DNA of 64,000 nucleotides, from positions 38,156,929 through 38,220,928 of the forward strand of contig OU342635.1 of NCBI GenBank assembly GCA_910589415.1, written 5' to 3'. The notes under the pieces were generated by a model. That model was not told where the DNA came from, did no database searches, and saw nothing but the letters and a program-made list of their open reading frames with translations. The stretch comes from Malachius bipustulatus. Taxonomy: Eukaryota; Arthropoda; Insecta; Coleoptera; Melyridae. Positions within the stretch are counted from its first letter, which is position 1; every line of letters starts with the position of its first letter. Position numbers and translations under genes: made by a program. This document shows, in pieces, positions 61,340 through 64,000 of this stretch.

Positions 61340-61433
61340 CTTCTGGGACTGAAGTCGTTCGCGTTGTGTTGTGTGTTATCATCAGTTATCACTTGTCATC
61401 AGTGTCGTGTTGTGTTAAAATCTGACCCAGGTA
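61340..61433 (+). other. candidate non-coding first exon
   Basis: GC-richer than its surroundings and ending in a strong donor, CCCAG|GTAAGT at 61434. No long ATG frame. It may be a 5' UTR exon of a gene running right. The start is not defined. Confidence 0.3.
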
Positions 61434-61621
61434 AGTTATTAGTTAATTACTTTTACTTATATTATTTTTTAATCGTACCTATCTACATACCGCGGGTGGC
61501 TGACCATACTCCCTGTTCATAGGACATTGTCTATAATACGTCAAATCAAAATACTTTGACAATATTAGGTAACAATAATCATTAATTTTGTTAACATGTA
61601 AGCTATATTTCGTATTATTAG

Positions 61622-61699
61622 GCGAAATGTCCTATGTACAGACGTATTGTCGGCCACTCGGCAACAAACAAAAATATTGTATGCCTAATTACTTACTCG
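61622..61699 (+). other. candidate coding exon 2 with start codon
   Basis: Acceptor ATTATTAG at 61614-61621 is followed by GCGAAATGTCC. The ATG at 61626 opens MSYVQTYCRPLGNKQKYC and the exon could end at a GTGAAG donor near 61699. The peptide is not recognised. Support is only from splice-like signals. Confidence 0.22.
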
Positions 61700-62700
61700 G
61701 GTGAAGTTATAATGACGAAAAGTTTTGACTTAACCACGAAAGGCAGTTTTCATAGCTCAAAATCAAAAATTACAACACCTGAGTATCCGGATTCTGAATT
61801 TCAAAAAATCACGGTGGCCGTTCTGGGCCCAGAAATGTTTTCATACGATGTAGAGAGATCAAATCTATCACGCCTTTAGTGAAAACTCGCCATGTCCGGG
61901 CCAATAATAACGGCCAATTTTCGGTAATTTTCGATTTTGGGCTATACCCTATACAAACTGCCTTTCGTGCATCGGTTCGGTTTTTATTTTTTCATACGAC
62001 GGATAAAGAGCAACCCTATCACTCCCTTGTGAAAACTTGTTTTTTCCGGGCCCCGAAAGGCCGCCATTAATTTTGTAAATTCACATTTCCAGTTTAAAAA
62101 CTATCTTGAACTGGAAGAACTGCCCATTATACTCATAAGTTGCTAGGATTTTTTTTCGTTAAAATATTCTCACCTGACTTCATGAAGTGGCATTCCATTG
62201 TAGTTCAAGAAACAATATCAAATTAGGTAATAAAATTATCATCTTACCCGAGCCGGATGTTTAGCCACTCGCGTCGCTAACTTTTCGTGGTTAACTTCAC
62301 CAGAATACCTACTTATAAAATATATTTTTTTTAAACTGAAAATGTTTATTTAGTACTCATTTATAAATATAACGTTTAATTAAAAAATAATATAACAAGT
62401 TTTTGATTTTAATGAGTTTTTACGTTTTTGTGCAAGAATTTAAGACATGAATTTAGGTAAATGGTGCGACTGTCGTTGTTTAATTTGTGCATGCATGGTT
62501 TAAGTAATTCGTTATACCAATTTTACGAAAATATCTCGATTCTTATCAAAGTTATATTATTAAAAAACGATTTTTTTCTTGAAACTTCAACACACTGTAG
62601 TTAAAAATTTAAGCCTCTTAGGACATACTGGAACACCTACTTTTTTTCTTAAAATGATCTCATCAATCACCCCCTGAATTTTTTCGGTTCATTTTTGATA

Positions 62701-62720
62701 CACCCTGTATACAGGGTGTT
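62701..62720. repeat. perfect 20-bp palindrome of two abutting element ends
   Basis: ACACCCTGTATACAGGGTGT is the right terminus of one ACAGGGTG-type element fused to the left terminus of another, sharing the central TA. Confidence 0.75.
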
Positions 62721-62970
62721 TTTGTAACATCTTGTATAATAACTTTATAATGTTTTATAAGTTTTAAATCTTACTGTTTACATTTGCAGAAAATGCTAAG
62801 AAAAAATTATAATTTTATTTTATAATTTTATAATAATTATAAATTTATAAAAAATATATAATTACGTATATCCATAAAATGGATATGAATAAAAAATATT
62901 TAAAATATTTTTCCGAACACTTTAATTATTATTATTAAATTCATCTCTTTGAAATAAAACTTATTTCTAG

Positions 62971-63129
62971 CTGCAGTTTTTCAAATTGTTTGGCGGTGGA
63001 AGCATAAGGAAAAGGATATCCTGAGAAAACATTTACAAATTGTTTTGGACAATACTTTCCTTGGACCGAAAAGGAAATTTCAAGCTGAGCCAATTAAATG
63101 TGTTACGAATAATTTATTATCATGAATAT
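62971..63129 (+). other. candidate coding exon, unknown protein
   Basis: Acceptor CTTATTTCTAG ends at 62970 and a GTAAGT donor follows at 63130. Between them one frame is open (VFQIVWRWKHKEKDILRKHL, later FLGPKRKFQAE) until a TGA at 63123-63125, just before the donor. So this is either a last exon, an exon with a frameshift, or chance. The base composition is less AT-rich than the flanks. Confidence 0.35.
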
Positions 63130-63327
63130 GTAAGTGGTATTTTTAAGCTTACCTACCTCCTATGTAAAATAGTTCAATTTACAATTAAGTAAGAGACGGA
63201 ATGCGTGAAATTTATAAAGTAATTTTATTATTTTAAAGTAGTTGTAACTATTTATTATTAATAATAATTAATGAATGCTATAAGAAATAATGCATATGAC
63301 TGAAATTATTTTCATATTTTTAATTAG

Positions 63328-63472
63328 GTGTATGTACGATTTTCAGAGGACGTGAAGGGGCATTTTCCACAATTAAAGGACAGTGAATTCGAGAGGGACG
63401 TCATGGCTTGGTTCCAACATGCATCTACAAGATATAAACGCAGCAATAATATTCAATGTGAAAATTCAGTAG
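63328..63472 (+). other. candidate coding exon, unknown protein
   Basis: Acceptor TTTTTAATTAG ends at 63327 and a TAG|GTAATA donor follows at 63473. The frame is fully open and protein-like: VYVRFSEDVKGHFPQLKDSE, then RDVMAWFQHAS and TRYKRSNN. It looks like a helical domain of an uncharacterised insect protein family; I cannot name it. With 62971-63129 it suggests a spliced gene on the plus strand that continues past the window. Confidence 0.42.
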
Positions 63473-63863
63473 GTAATAATATTATATGTGTACAATAATA
63501 ATGAAATAACAATAATTTAGTGTAAAAAAACGCCAAGTAAATAAAAAAAAATCATGTTTATATATCTGTTGTCATATTATATGTATTTTCAGTCACAGTT
63601 TACCTACTCCCACTCCCACCCTATAGGTACCTATATCTAGATATCTCATTAAATTTTATAAGTTTTATTGAACTTTCCTTTATGTTGATTTTTGTCTTCT
63701 GGTTTATTGGGGTTCAGGTTCTTGGTTGAAACACTACTTTTTTTTAATTTTATAACAGAAACGTTTCAGGGCCGATTGGTCCCGTGTTCACTCATAAAAA
63801 TGTATAAAAATGTAAGAAACTTAAAAATATTAAAAAAAAAAAAACTATACTTACCTAATACAA

Positions 63864-64000
63864 TAAAATGATCGTAAAAATGGTGTTTATATAAAAAAAT
63901 TATTTTAAATTTCGAAAAAATTAATGATTTTTCAATTTATTTTTTCGAAACTTAAAATTAAAATTTTTTATATACCTACACCATTTTTACGACCATTTTA
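63864..64000. repeat. palindromic MITE cut by the window end
   Basis: TAAAATGATCGTAAAAATGG at 63864 and its near-complement ending at 64000 (CCATTTTTACGACCATTTTA) form arms of about 62 bp that also share TTTATATAAAAAA and TTTCGAAAAAA. The right terminus may lie beyond the window. Confidence 0.8.

Noticed and set aside
61634..61879. 81-codon frame (MYRRIVGHSATN...) as a gene
   Set aside because: A nearby acceptor favours another frame (ATG 61626), and no homology is recognised for either.
1..64000. CRISPR arrays, operons, riboswitches or bacterial features
   Set aside because: The window is eukaryotic. The only regular repeat is the 219-bp satellite, with no unique spacers.

Overview
The window looks like a piece of an insect nuclear genome. 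It is AT-rich with no operon-like gene packing. Short coding exons sit beside canonical GT/AG splice signals, and the rest is mostly transposon sequence (Ty3/mag-like, Harbinger, mariner, RNase H-type non-LTR, foldbacks and MITEs). The best host gene is two exons of a biogenic-amine GPCR on the minus strand, closest by memory to the insect alpha2-adrenergic-like octopamine receptor. I cannot fix the insect order from the sequence.

Layout. 1-8.2 kb: non-coding, with one diverged foldback near 4.6 kb. 8.23-9.96 kb: a Harbinger transposon whose transposase is split by a 5'-truncated non-LTR insertion; the target duplications of both events are visible. 10.09-11.28 kb: a 1.19-kb foldback with about 520-bp arms. 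11.9-12.45 kb: a cryptic degenerate repeat. 12.72-13.65 kb: the two GPCR exons. 14.2-24.2 kb: mainly non-coding, with one ACAGGGTG-ended repeat and an internally deleted mariner (20.56-21.55 kb). 24.22-25.22 kb: a composite foldback. 26.34-31.60 kb: a structurally complete Ty3/Gypsy element with identical 181-bp LTRs, 5-bp target duplication, tRNA-Ser-type primer site and one uninterrupted gag-pol frame, but with YIDN in place of the reverse-transcriptase YxDD motif. 31.6-36.6 kb: no recognisable gene. 36.6-38.2 kb: a GC-rich island holding two hairpin repeats with compensatory base changes, then a 500-bp foldback. 39.0-39.2 kb: a possible terminal exon. 41-46 kb: several foldbacks. 49.6-53.5 kb: several small MITEs and hairpins. 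55.9-60.7 kb: a nested cluster comprising a TIR element, a foldback carrying a young non-LTR insertion, a 219-bp satellite array, and another foldback with a MITE inside it. 61.3-63.5 kb: possible exons of an unknown spliced gene. The window ends inside another palindrome.

Most of the sequence is explained by successive, nested transposon insertions into what may be long introns or intergenic DNA. The relative order of several insertions can be read directly: Harbinger before the non-LTR at 8.8 kb, foldback before the non-LTR at 57.1 kb, and foldback before the MITE at 60.4 kb. The most unusual items are the recently inserted retroelement with a changed catalytic residue, the covarying hairpin pair at 36.8-37.0 kb, and the satellite array whose 219-bp period equals 73 codons. 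Alignments were made by eye; no database search was possible.
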